The notes beneath the pieces are model-generated. The model was not told where the DNA came from and made no database searches. It was given only the letters and a program-made list of their open reading frames with translations. A stretch of DNA of 64,000 bases from Tetragonia tetragonoides. Taxonomy: Eukaryota; Streptophyta; Magnoliopsida; Caryophyllales; Aizoaceae. Shown piece by piece: positions 44,401 to 55,028 of this stretch (positions are counted from its first letter, which is position 1; each line of letters starts with the position of its first letter). The position numbers and the translations under genes were made by a program. Location of the stretch: NCBI GenBank assembly GCA_038025085.1, contig CM076141.1, positions 21,399,001 to 21,463,000 on the forward strand, read 5' to 3'.

Positions 44401-45105
44401 CCTTCACTGGTTCTGAAGAGCTTGAACCATACCCTCCTGAAGAAATAGGAGAACCCGATAAGTTTGACAAAATAAAAAAAACCATTGAAGGAATGTCTAT
44501 CTATGTGGCATACCATCACAATGAAATTCGACAAATGAAGGAAAAAATCGCCTCGCTAGACAAACCCACAGAATGCAACATTGTTCTGGCTAAAGGGGAA
44601 GCTTGTTTCCAGTTGGATGAGATGTTTAGCAAGATGGTCAAGTGGGGTATGCTTACCCGAGAAGGCCTACACTTCAAATGTTTCCAAGGGATGGGAATCC
44701 CTATCTCCGGTGTAAATATTGTGAAGCCACTGGGCATCATACCAACCAGTGCAAACGCCTAAAAAGGGTGATCACCTCCTTCATTGATGGAGGAACAATG
44801 TGGTCTCCTAGCACCTGGGCTATAAAAGGATGGTGTCGCTTCGACCAAAAACAGTTGACTCAACTGAACACCCGCATTGGGAACGTTATGAATGTCCTCA
44901 TATGGAGAGGAGACCTTAATCCCTTGATTCCCACTGACAACCTCCAAGAGATAAATAAGGATAAGGATTTCTACTGCCGCTATCATCGAGTCTTCGGTCA
45001 TTACACGAACGACTGCATCCGCCTAAAGGATGATATCTAGGAAATCATAGACAATGGAGAGATTTCGCCTCCTCTGAAAGAAGACGATGATACCTATGGA
45101 GCCTG
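44401..45105 (+). pseudogene. Zinc-knuckle region located after the protease (D)
   Basis: A helical stretch (NEIRQMKEKIASLDKPTEC) and CFQLDEMFSKMVKWG lead to CKYCEATGHHTNQC (near 44710, C-x2-C-x4-H-x4-C) and CRYHRVFGHYTNDC (near 44973, C-x2-H type), each followed by a helix (RLKRVITSFIDGG; RLKDDI then EIIDNGEISPP). Nucleocapsid knuckles normally precede the protease. There is a frameshift near 44700. Confidence 0.7.
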
Positions 45106-45481
45106 AAACTAGTTGGCCACAAGCAAGAGCTAGAGGAATCGAGTCTGAGTCCATATGTTTTGTCGAGTTAGGATCTTAGCTAAATCTCTAGGTTGAGACT
45201 GGAACAGGGGTTGTTCCCCTTTTAATTTTTTCTAAGTCTAGTTTCTTTTTGATGGGAATTAGAGACCCTCTTTTCTAAAGTCATGTGTGCTTATCTTTTT
45301 GCAAATCAATAAAAATTTCTCTTGCTCATTTCTTCCTTTGTTTAGCTATTGATAAATCAAATGAACTCAAAGTTGCACAAATCATTAACTAATCAATTTA
45401 AGCAATGTAAGTAAACTTCGCAAAGCAAGAATGCAAATTATCTCTTTTTCAGGAACTTGAGCAGCTGAACTCCCTCAAACA
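45106..45481 (+). other. Non-coding gap where RT and RNase H should be (D)
   Basis: No RT or RNase H sequence is found. The stretch is T-rich, contains the polyadenylation-like AATCAATAAAAATT near 45305, and ends in a strong acceptor-like TCTCTTTTTCAG (45441-45452) before integrase resumes. It could be a deletion scar or a relic of an intron. Confidence 0.5.
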
Positions 45482-46822
45482 ATGCCACTCCACATACAAA
45501 GAAGAAGCGAGCCAGCCTTCTGCAACAACCTCGACACAAATCTAACCCTGGCTCAAATCGAAGAACATCCTTGGTACCAAAACGTCTTAAACTACATCAC
45601 CAAAGGCATAAACCCTCAGGACGCGCCAATAAGAGCTCAATGGGTCATCCGTCTCTTAGCGGCACAATACATAGAGTACAAGTGGGTTCTATACAAGAAG
45701 TCCCACAATAGAGTCAACCTCAGATGCGTGAACGCCGAAGAAGCCGCAGAAATCATGGATGAGGTACACAATGGGGTGTGCGGATCACACATGAATGGTC
45801 GAATTCTCTCTAGAAAGGTCCTACGACTGGGATACTATTGGACCACCACGTAAAGAGATTGTTATGACTATGTCAAGAAATGCAAGAAATGTCAGATATA
45901 TGCCAACCTACATCATATGCCACCCTCAATGCTCCATAACTTCGCGTCCCCTTGGCCATTTTCCGCATGGGGAATAGATATCATTGGTAAAATCACCCCG
46001 AAGGGCTCTGGAGGACATGAATACATCCTAGTAGCCAACTACCCATAGATTATTTTACCAAATGGGTCGAAGCACAGTCCTATGCCATCCTCACATCCAA
46101 ACAAGTATCCAAATTCATAAGGAACAAAATCATCTGCTGATACGGCGTTCCGCATGAAATAATTAGTGACCATGGATCCCATTTCAAAGCTGAAACAACC
46201 ACCCTATTAAAAAGCTACGAAATCCAGCACCACAAATCATCCCCTTACCGACACCAAACCAACGACGCAGTGGAAGCCGCCAACAAAAACCTCAAAACCA
46301 TCATCGAAAAGTTGATAGAAAACTAAAAAGATTGACCCATAAAACTCCGATTTGCTCTTTGGGGATATCGAACGTCTATAAGATCATCCACAGGAGCAAC
46401 ACCTTATTCCGTAGTCTACGGGATGGAAGTTGTGCTACCCATAGAAGTCCAGCTACCCTCCATGCGCATAAGCTTAGAGGGTGAATTTCAAGAAGCCCAA
46501 TGGATGCAAGCCCGTTATGAGGAACTCATGTTCACAGATGAAAGACGGCTACGAGCTCTAGACCATTCACACATGTACCAACAATGCATGGCAAGGGCGT
46601 TCAACAAAAAGGTCCGACCCCAAAACCTGAACGAAGGACACTTAGTTTGGAAGGAGTTACGTGCACCAGTTACTGATCCCAGAGGCAAATTTCGACCAAA
46701 TTGTTCGTCTGTTCATGATCAAGGACATTTTATCAGGAGGCGCAGTCCGGCTTATGGACATTGATGGCATTGAGTTCAGTCAGCTCACCAACATGGATCA
46801 ACTGAAGAAGTGGTACGTCTAA
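45482..46822 (+). pseudogene. pol: Integrase of element D
   Basis: It opens at MPLHIQRRSEPAFCN, the segment that follows the second RNase H in A-C. Zinc region: VHNGVCGSH and CKKC. Core: PWPFSAWGID, ISDHGSHF and NDAVEAANK. C-terminal part: LPIEVQLPSMRISLEGEF and DPRGKFRPN, ending MDQLKKWYV. Stops at 45853, 46138 and 46324 and frameshifts near 46040 and 46690 inactivate it. Confidence 0.85.
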
Positions 46823-46884
46823 AAAACAAAAAAAGAAAAAAAATCCAAATTTTTTTTAAAAAAAGAAACGTACACAAATTGAAC

Positions 46885-46944
46885 GAACTACGTTGGCCTG
46901 ATTCCACACTGGATACGTAGGTAACCCTTTCAAGGGGCCCGACC
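46885..46944 (+). other. Conserved hairpin motif after pol (D)
   Basis: GAACTACGTTGGCCTGATTC, GGATACGTAGGTAACCC and GGGGCCCGACC are present. The stem is CCCTT, TC, AAGGG, which differs from A (CCCAA/TTGGG) at two pairs on both sides, so pairing is kept. Confidence 0.6.
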
Positions 46945-47136
46945 AAAATCAATCCCAAAATTCCATTCAACTCATTCAAAAAGGATAATCTTTATTCAAA
47001 CTGAACGAATAAGCGTACGTTGCAAAAACTAAAATTCCTAAGGTTACAAAAAGAAAAGTGCAACTACGAGGGTCTAAGCTCAACAAACTCTTAATACTTT
47101 TTTTAAAACTATACTTGCTTTCTAAAGAAAACTACT

Positions 47137-48464
47137 TTAATCCTTCTTCCCCTTAGAAGGCTTCGTTGAAGAGTTCTTCGTTCAAGGACCTTGGCTTGAG
47201 GACGACCTATGATCGTTTCCTTGAGCTGGGGGCTTGCCTCTTTTCATTACATGATAGCCTTCCTCATAAGGCCCTTCCTTCCTTGTTTCCTGTTCCTGAG
47301 TCATACTAGTTGGTCCCACTCCTCATGACGAAAGGCTCGTCTCGCTTCTCCATCACTGCAGGAAAGCCAGTTTAAATAGGTCTCAGAAACTTGGGTTGGG
47401 GCAATTACCCGAGGTACGGATCCGCGATCCCTGCCACGCAAATATTACCCCAGTCTTTAGCAAATTCAGTGGTAAAACCCAAGGTAGGTTGTCTCGTAGT
47501 CTCCTGACGAGGGATAACCTGCTTCAACCCCTATTGCCTCATGACCCAAGAAGGAAAATAGCAAGTACTCTTGTACAGGCCCACTATAGTAGTATGAGGA
47601 ATAAATTTGCAGCAAGCCACCAAAGAGGTTAAATTCCAGCAAGTCACATGCCAACGAATAGCAGGTCCGGCATGGAAAAAGGCCTCCCATTTAGAAAGGG
47701 TCTTCTCATCATATAGCCTTTTTCTAACCAAGAATCTAGCAACGATATAAGTCTTCTTTAGGCTTGAGAGGTACGAGCTATCATCTTCTCTAGCGATTGT
47801 ATCAGCCTTAGATGCTCGCACAACCAAATTTGAAGCAGCAGGGGGCTGCCAGAAAAGGCTTCGTGAGGCGAAATTTTCAACTTGTCAAGCCCTAAAATAG
47901 TTTCTCCTATCACCAGATGCAAAGGAGAATGCCCTTCAGCCATTTGGTTCACCACTCGCAACAACGAGGCTCTACCCATCTTAGAGGACTCTGCATTAGC
48001 AAACAATAGGCGATTTAACAGGCAAAGTACAAAAGCCTGCCGGCGGGAATGCCTAAATATCGCATCATGTTCGGAAGAGGGAGCAAACTTTTCACAAATT
48101 TGAACTAATTCCACATCGACACCGAGAATCATACTTTTGGCTTCCCGGATGTCAAGCCGAGAGATTTCCTGTACTGATTACTAAAGCCATTCCTCAAATA
48201 AGGCACAGCTGGGGGAAGAACATCAGACATGTTTGTAATGGCATCGAATTCTTTAACTAGAGGGCATAATTCAGAGTTACCGAAATGGAAGACGTGCAAG
48301 TCTGGGTCCCAATAGTTCAAACCAGATCGAAAAAGGGGCCACAAGATTTTGGGTGGTCTTAGAGCCAATAAGGTTGAGATATGGTACGCAGCGAGTTCTA
48401 GTTTATCTTCTATGGTCAGATTTTTACACCAAATATCGAACAGATTTTCAAAGGATTTCACCAT
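47137..48464 (-). pseudogene. aORF1 of element D: antisense PMD-like gene without the intron
   Basis: MVKSFENLFDIWCKNLTIED opens the frame, followed by NYWDPDLHVFHFG and LCPLVKEFDAITNM. After a frameshift near 48130 come CLLNRLLFANAE and SPLLLQIWLCEHLRLIQSLE in one unbroken run. In A and B an intron separates LLLQ from IWL; here the codons are joined (junction 47829/47830). The C-terminal half has WEAFFHAGPAIRWHVTCW and decays, ending near 47137 after a Lys-rich tail. Several stops are present. Confidence 0.75.
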
Positions 48465-48537
48465 GGTAGAAGCTTTGGGAAATTTGAGAGAGCTAAAGTC
48501 TGAAAAAGAGATACGACATTAGACATCTTGTATATCC

Positions 48538-48630
48538 TATTTATAGGCAAAGAACTCGTCAGAAGGAGCCAGAAACCCACGAAAAAGGCCAAATGCCAAA
48601 GCCGCTAGCGGCCCCGACCTCGGCCCAATC
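48538..48630 (-). promoter_or_regulatory. Putative antisense promoter of aORF1 (D)
   Basis: TATAAATA (48545-48538, minus strand) lies about 75 bp before the ATG. The palindrome GCCGCTAGCGGC at 48601-48612 is upstream and recurs in the aORF2 promoter of this element. Confidence 0.55.
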
Positions 48631-49000
48631 GTCGTTTCTCTTTTGTTCTCGCTCGCCCGCTTGGTCCGTTACGCTCTGTTTCAGACCAGTTTTCAAATGT
48701 ACAACGGAGTTACAAGACCGGAGACTCTCTTAGTCAAACTCTTTTTTCATTTTTTATTATTATTATTTTATTCTTTTGTTAGGGGGTATAATATGTGTAA
48801 TTTTTGCTTTTTCTTGCAATTTTTACCTTTTCTTTACTTTATTCCCTAAACTATGTCCTACTCTTTACTGCATAACACATTGCATACTTAGAGATCAGAC
48901 GGGCATAATCGAGTCATAATAGCATTCATATCAAACTTATGCATAACAACAGGAGTTCAAAGTTCCAAAGACAAATGTTTACAAGTCAAGCCTATACTGT
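48631..49000. other. T-rich spacer (D)
   Basis: As in A and B, a T-rich stretch on the plus strand (48740-48850) separates the aORF1 promoter from the 3' end of aORF2. No gene is seen. Confidence 0.45.
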
Positions 49001-51779
49001 TCAACTGGAATCATCATCACCATTGTTATCGACCTCATCCTCAACGGAAGGCCCCTGACCATAGTTCCCAGCCGAATAGTAGAAAGAGCCCTGAGTACTG
49101 AACGAGCTATAAATAGGCCTGCTGTTGTTAGGCCTCATATCCCGTCGATCATACACTGGTGCATGCATAGGGGTACCTGCCGAAAACCCCGGTCCAAAAA
49201 ATCTCTCCGTGGCTCGACTAGCAAAGTCCATAGCCACATTCTAATATGAAGGCCCAGCTTGAGGCACATCCCACCCAGGGGCGTTCGCCCAACCTCCAGC
49301 CATAGGGGTCATAACAGGCCTACTACTGAAAGAAGGCTGAAAACCCGCTGGAGAAATCATCTCAGGCACAGGAATGCGCAGCATGTAAGGTCCAGGCGCC
49401 TCATCAACAGGAGGTCTGGTCGCAGTGATAGTAGGTGAACGAGCAACAGACGACCTGCTCGCCGAAGATGTCCTCACAGCGGATGAATGTCAAGGACCCA
49501 CCAAAGACGAAGACTGCGACATCTGCAAACAATCAAGACCAAAATGTTAAACTAAGCACTTCACTTAGCTAAACAAAAGACAAAAGTCTACTTACATCAG
49601 CGGCTCTAGATCGAGAACTCTTCCCTTTACCCATCACCCGGCTATAGCCTTTCTTCAACAGGTGGATGAGCTTGAAGACTTGAGAAGTCTGCTCCCGGTT
49701 CAGCTACAAGAAGAAACAAAAGATATGAATAAGCATTCAAAAGCAACACAAAAAAACAACACAGCAAGAAGGGATAAAAACTTACCCCCGTACAACCATC
49801 AAGCAAGGGTAAGCCCTCCACGGCCTCTCCATCAGCAATGTGTAAAGGGAGCTCCTCTACTATGCGTCCCCCACTTTCACCAATGTACCTCACCTCAATG
49901 CTCGACAAGGTCACGCTTGGGGGCAAGCCACGAGGAATTATGGAATAGGACCTCCTGGGACCCTGAGGAACCAAACGATCCGCCTACAAGACACAAAAGT
50001 CAGTATATCATGCATATAGCTGAAAAGGCACAAATAAAGATCTTACCTCAGAAGTAAGGTCCGACATCAGAAGACCGAAGCAATAGGCCAGATACACAGT
50101 TGTACGGTCCAAGCCAGCAATCTCCGGCTCAACAAAATCTGTGGCCGCTATTCCACGACTCACGACCCCCAAGTCTTCTACGCTCAGGCTACGCAGGTAG
50201 AACATGGTCATAGGAGGGTCCTCCGGAATCAAATGACCACCTAAGGCAGGATAGACCAGCCGAGTCAAGCGGTCCCCCAAGTAGCACGAAGCCAAATGGC
50301 CCCTCAAAGACCACCCGCAAGGTAGATACCCTAAAGGACTCGGTGGTAATATGGGGCGGACCCCCGGAATACCGTCAAAGGCAGACCACGACACCGCAGA
50401 ATACAAGATCAAAGTTCATTCATATCAAATGGACCAAAAATAAAATACATACACAAGCAAGTCGAAGGCAACATACCTCGGACGCGGCACGACTCTCAAA
50501 GGTAGTCCGAAAATGCTCCAAAGAGGCAAAGAGGTGGTTATACCTACCGACCCACTGTGAACCTAGTGGGAATATCCTCAAACAAGGCCGGTGAGGACCA
50601 AAAGTGGGAAAATACTCAAAGAACCACAACTGCCATAAAAGCACGAACAGTCAAATGCAGCTCTCCTACAAAGTATGCATACGCAAAAAAAAATATATAT
50701 ATGCCTACCTCCGGTATCTTCCGTGGGCCAGAGATAGACGCCATCCGACTCGTCGGCTTAGGCCTGCAAGCCTAACGACACCACCTCACTAAAGAAGCAT
50801 ACGCGGAAGCACCAAAGTTGTACTCATGTACTTTAGACAAGTCGTCTAAACATGTCAAGAAGCCAACCTGACTCACACTCTTCTTCTGGGAAAAAATGGT
50901 CGGCTCCAACAAGTAAGCTAGGGAAATGCGAGCCCTCTGCTCCTCGGTAAGCACTTGCTCCGCTAAGGCTGCCCATAACCTCGGCAAGGAAACTTGGTCC
51001 TCCCTAAAGTGGACAGACAGAGGCCCGTATAACTCAAGCAACCTATCAGACTGCTGGTAATAAGCCGCGTCATTCTGTATACGACACCCTCTGAAGGATA
51101 AGCCTGTCAGTACAACAAGCTGATAGGGAGTAGGAAACATCTCCCTCACAGGTGTATGGAAAGTGTTTGTAGTATCCCAGAACCTCTCCAATATTTCCCG
51201 GGAAACTATCCTAGGATCCCCAGAATGACAAGCCGAGATGACCGACAAAAAGTGCTCAAAACCCGAAGCCTGCACTATCTCCCAAGCCCCCACAGAAAAT
51301 GTGTCCAACATCACGGCCCAATGAGAAGTGGACCCATGAGCCTGCAGCAGAACACCAACACCCTAGCCAGCAAATAAAATTGTCTCAATACCCCATATAC
51401 TACAAATACAGCCAAAAATATTTCCCCACAAATTATATACAGCAAACCACCAATCTCATACAATCCCAATTTATTCGAAGCACTAACAGTTCAAATTTCC
51501 AGTACAAATATTTATATATACTGAACAGAACCAGAAAAAAGGGAGTCGCAAACATACCAACTGAGGGTTAGACAAATGACTCTGCCTGTCCAGTAGCAAG
51601 ACATAACGATCCCAAACCCCAGCTGGGCGCCAGTCCACGCGCATAAACGAATCCTGATACAAATTTGCCCTATCTGCATGTTGAGGAAGGGGTGTACTAG
51701 AAGATGGAATCCCAGTGCGAAAGAGGTCCCGGTTTTCCTCCTCACCCATGGGATGCTTCCCTTTGTATTTGGGAGCCAT
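49001..51779 (-). pseudogene. aORF2 of element D: seven-exon antisense PMD gene
   Basis: Exons: E1 51779-51558 (MAPKYKGKHPMGEEENRD), E2 51362-50709, E3 50629-50477, E4 about 50396-50047, E5 49983-49786, E6 49703-49596, E7 49522-49001. Donors are GTATGT, GTAGGC, GTATGT, GTAAGA, GTAAGT and GTAAGT. The acceptor of E4 is not visible. E2 has FWDTTNTFHTPVREMFPT and LTGLSFRGCRI; E4 has HLIPEDPPMTMFYLRSLSVE; E6 has LNREQTSQVFKLIH. E7 is Pro/Ser-rich and ends acidic (VEDEVDNNGDDDSS). One stop near the end of E2 and two in E7 are the main lesions, so this copy is close to readable. Confidence 0.78.
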
Positions 51780-52082
51780 TGAAGAAGAATGGAAGTTTTC
51801 TCTCTCTACAACTGAAAAATTTCAAGTTTCAGATTCGCAAGAAACAAATACTCATTCAACAATGCAACCTAAAATTCAGAAACTAGGCGGAAAAATAAAC
51901 AAGTTCAAAATAAAAATCAAGGAATTTGGTCAAGAATCGACTTACCTTGAAAAAGTTGAAGCTCGAGTGAAGGTTTTCACAATGGTGGCCAGCTCGACAA
52001 TGCTCTCAACCGAGAAGACAAGCAATGAAGCAAAACGCGAAAAAAAATTCGCGACAAAACATTTTAGAAAACTCAAAGTGAG

Positions 52083-52180
52083 CGCCGCTAGCAGCGCTCA
52101 CGACGGACGCTAGCGGCTCTCGCTAAGAGGCTCAGTGCTGCTAACGGCGCTGACCTGGGCCGCTAGCGGCTCTGAGTGGC
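52083..52180 (-). promoter_or_regulatory. GC palindrome cluster upstream of aORF2 (D)
   Basis: Repeated GCTAGCGGC, GCCGCTAGC and AGCGCC motifs lie 300-400 bp before the aORF2 start. GCCGCTAGCGGC occurs here and before aORF1. No clear TATA box is seen. Confidence 0.5.
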
Positions 52181-52494
52181 TTGCACGCCCGGGCCCCTCC
52201 TGCTGTCCCACGACTTTGGTTTCCAGCCCAAAAACCGTTATTTTATTTCGTTTCCGGCAAAGACCAGTACCGAGCGCGCGGGAGCAAGTCCCCTTTCGCC
52301 AACCAATTCAAAATTCAACAAATTTGTCCATCTTATGGTACCAAGTACTATCAGGTACAACTAACCAAGTTGTTTTGCAGGTCCCAAATACACAAGCCCA
52401 AGTATGCCCCGACAATACTAATCACCCGGAGTGTTCAAATTATTTTAAGAGAAGCCCAATGGATCCGCTGGCACAATCCCAAATTATTTTATAA

Positions 52495-53080
52495 GACAGT
52501 CAAATTCCAAAATTGCGTCAGTCAATGATCGCTTAAGCTATTGCGGTTAAACTGTCCTTTTTCGTTCAAGGTCACTCATTTTGGTCAGTGAATGACCGCT
52601 TAAGCTATTGCGGTTAAACTGTCCTTTTTCTACAAAGTCACTCATTTGGGTCAGTCAATGACCGCTTAAGCTATTGCGGTTAAACTGTCCTTTTTCGACG
52701 AGATCACTCATTTGGGTCAGTCAATGATCGCTTAAGCTATTGCGGTTAAACTGTCCTTTCTCTACGAGGTCATTCAATTGGGTCAGTCAATGATCGCTTA
52801 AGCTATAGCGATTAAACTGTCTTTTTCTACGAGGTCTCTCATTTGTGTCAGTCAATGATCGCTTAAGCTATTGCGGTTAAAACTGTCCATTTTCTACGAT
52901 GTCACTCATTTGTGTCAGTCAATGATCGTTTATGCTATTGCGGTTAAACTATCCTTTTCTACGATGCTACTTCAATTGGGTCAGTCAATAATTGCTTAAG
53001 CTATTGCCGTTATACTGTCCTTTGTTTTTTTTATATGTTTCACTCAATGATTGCTTAAGCTATTGCATTTAAACTGTTCA
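52495..53080 (+). repeat. Tandem hairpin repeats in the 3' untranslated region (D)
   Basis: About nine units of 64-68 bp, each with GTCAGTCAATGATCGCTTAA, then GCTATTGCGGTTAAACTGTC. ACCGC with GCGGT can form a stem, and GCTTAAGC is itself a palindrome. Divergence grows toward the right end. Confidence 0.88.
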
Positions 53081-53089
53081 TATGTTTGA

Positions 53090-53360
53090 ACCATTTTACA
53101 GCCGTCATTTTGATTGCGCTGTCTCGTCGACCTTTTCGTTTCTCGTACAGGGACGGAATCTCAGCATTCGGCGAGTGGTGCTTAGTCACTGTTTGCTTAG
53201 GAAAAAGCATTTATACTACTCAGTCTCACCAGTGTTATTTCCATCTACAGCTGTTATTTTTAATCGCGCTGTCTCGTCAATTTTTTCGTTTCTGGTACAG
53301 GGACGGAATCTCGGCATCCGTCAAGTGGTGTTTAGTCACTGTTTGTCAAAGCACTCTACG
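53090..53360 (+). repeat. Second tandem repeat, two units of about 152 bp (D)
   Basis: Both units carry GCGCTGTCTCGTC, GGACGGAATCTC and TTAGTCACTGTTTG. They lie between the hairpin array and the point where element C is inserted. Confidence 0.75.
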
Positions 53361-53458
53361 TTGATCATTGTCAAATTATCACTAACCTTTTCATACAGGT
53401 CCCCAGCAGATGTTTCAACCATCTACGAAAGGTGTTTGTCCTGCTAACCATAACCTTT

Positions 53459-55008
53459 TGTAGAAATCAAACATTGTGTGTGTGATAAGTCGCCATAAAA
53501 ACCTGATGATGAAAGAATTGGATTTTGCTCGAACTTGGGTTGCGAGAATAATTGCTCTGATGATTAGCCCAGTTCATTTGAATTAACTAGTGGAAGCCTT
53601 CTATACAGGTGATCCAAACTAGTTGGACTCAATTCAATTGGAGTCCAAAACTGATAGATAGGCCTCTTTGAACCTAAGGGCCCAAAAGGGAACCCAAACC
53701 CTTGAGTCAACCCTTGGTCAAACAAGGAAACTTAGTCAATCTCGCGTGGACCCCCTCGGAAAAGCCTCCCCCGCTTAGAAAAGCAGCCAGACGCCTATAA
53801 AGGCATGTCGTTCCAGGTCAAAGCGGCCACGCTTGAGTTCAAGCGGTGGCCGCTAGGACAAGCGGCTAGGCCGTTAGGACAAGCGGCTTGACAACTTGCC
53901 TTGCGGCTAAGCCGCTTGCCAAGCGGCTTGACCGCTTGTTTTGTCGGTTCAGCCGCGCGGCCTAAGTGTATGGCCGCCTGGACCTTTTTTTGCGGACGGT
54001 AAATTCGAAGCTCATTCGATTTCCGTGCCAAACCCGGCAGCTCCCCCTCTTCTATATAAACAAACCACAGGGTTCAGTGAAGAGGTTGGCAGTTTCTCTC
54101 TCAAGTTGGGAATTTTAGAGGTTGGTCTTTAGGTTGGACATTCTCTCTGAAAGGTTGGTCCCAAAGTTGCCTCTATCTCGTATTAAGCCAGAAATTCTGA
54201 TTCTACTCATTCGTTAGGTTAGCCCTAGCACCACAAAATAAACCCTCATAGTTCATCAAGAGCAAAAATTCAGGCATAACAACCCAATAAGTTTATTGTG
54301 AGCATCCAGGTAATCCAACTTGAGGGTTTTCAATAAATTTTATATTGCTTGTTATTACCAACGAATTTGGTTTATGTGATATGTACATATATGGCGCTTT
54401 TTGAGCAAATGGGCTTGTATTAAACCTAATTAATGGATGGATGAATGAATATTTTGCAATTTATTGCTTCTTATGATTAAATTATGCTTTATTTGTGGAT
54501 TGGTGGACGAATTATCAGTTTGCCTTCTAACTCGCAGGTTCTAGCGTATTTATCGTTTTCTAGCAATAAAAGCATGTAACTTGTTAAATTGTTAAAAGTG
54601 GTCACAATAATAATGTTTGTTCAACCCATTAGTTAAAACTAGGAATTTGGATAAATTGAACCCTGTTTAGAACCATAGCATTAATAATTACATTGAATCG
54701 ATTAGTAAAGGTCGTTGTTGTCAACGAGCGATTTGGGTGCCTAACACCTTCCCAACTCGTACTCACGCCCCCGAACTCATTTATGAAGTCAATTTCCCCA
54801 ATAGGGATTGGGGTGCATAGGTGTTGGGTTGACGTCTTTTTACACTATCGGCTTGACTCCAAGGGTTCCAAATTTCCTTAAATTTGGTGACGACTCAAAG
54901 ATTCACGAAAACCCGAACAACCCGAACAACCGCGCTCTCCCAGGCTACCCTTCCGGCCGCCCGGAAACAAAAGGGGGAAAACGGGGGAGAAAAATCTGGT
55001 AGCCTACA
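53459..55008 (+). repeat. 5' LTR of element C
   Basis: It begins TGTAGAAATCAAACATTGTG and ends GGTAGCCTACA (1550 bp). The donor-like CCAG/GTAATC has GT at 54310-54311 and is followed by CTTGAGGG. It aligns with the 3' LTR of B throughout. Confidence 0.88.
53821..54060 (+). promoter_or_regulatory. LTR promoter of element C
   Basis: The palindrome cluster (53821-53980) includes CAAGCGGCTTGACCGC, as in B. The TATA box, TATATAA, is at 54054-54060. Confidence 0.75.
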
Positions 55009-55009
55009 G

Positions 55010-55028
55010 TGGCGACTTCACTGGGGAC
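55010..55028 (+). other. Primer binding site (C)
   Basis: TGGCGACTTCACTGGGGAC, one base after the LTR end. Confidence 0.88.

Larger units (their letters stand above)
39764..53458 (+). mobile_element. Element D: degenerate Tat-lineage element with rearranged gag-pol
   Basis: It starts within its own 5' LTR, next to the 3' LTR of B. It has PBS, leader, gag, solo LTR insertion, protease, zinc knuckles, a non-coding gap, integrase, aORF1, aORF2 and tandem repeats, and is cut at 53458 by the 5' LTR of C. There is no polypurine tract before 53459, so its own 3' LTR should lie to the right of element C, outside the window. RT and both RNase H domains are absent. It is the host of B and C and the most decayed element here. 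Confidence 0.85.

Noticed and set aside
49662..50057. 131-codon plus-strand frame
   Set aside because: It is the reverse of exons 5-6 of aORF2 in D.
52135..52528. Overlapping plus-strand frames of 115-119 codons
   Set aside because: GC-rich palindrome region and repeat border; no conserved motif and not seen in A or B.
52495..53080. Array with regular spacing that could suggest CRISPR
   Set aside because: Units are head-to-tail diverged copies without unique spacers, in a plant retrotransposon 3' UTR.
53082..53447. Overlapping frames of 92-121 codons in the tail of D
   Set aside because: Generated by the two 152-bp repeats.
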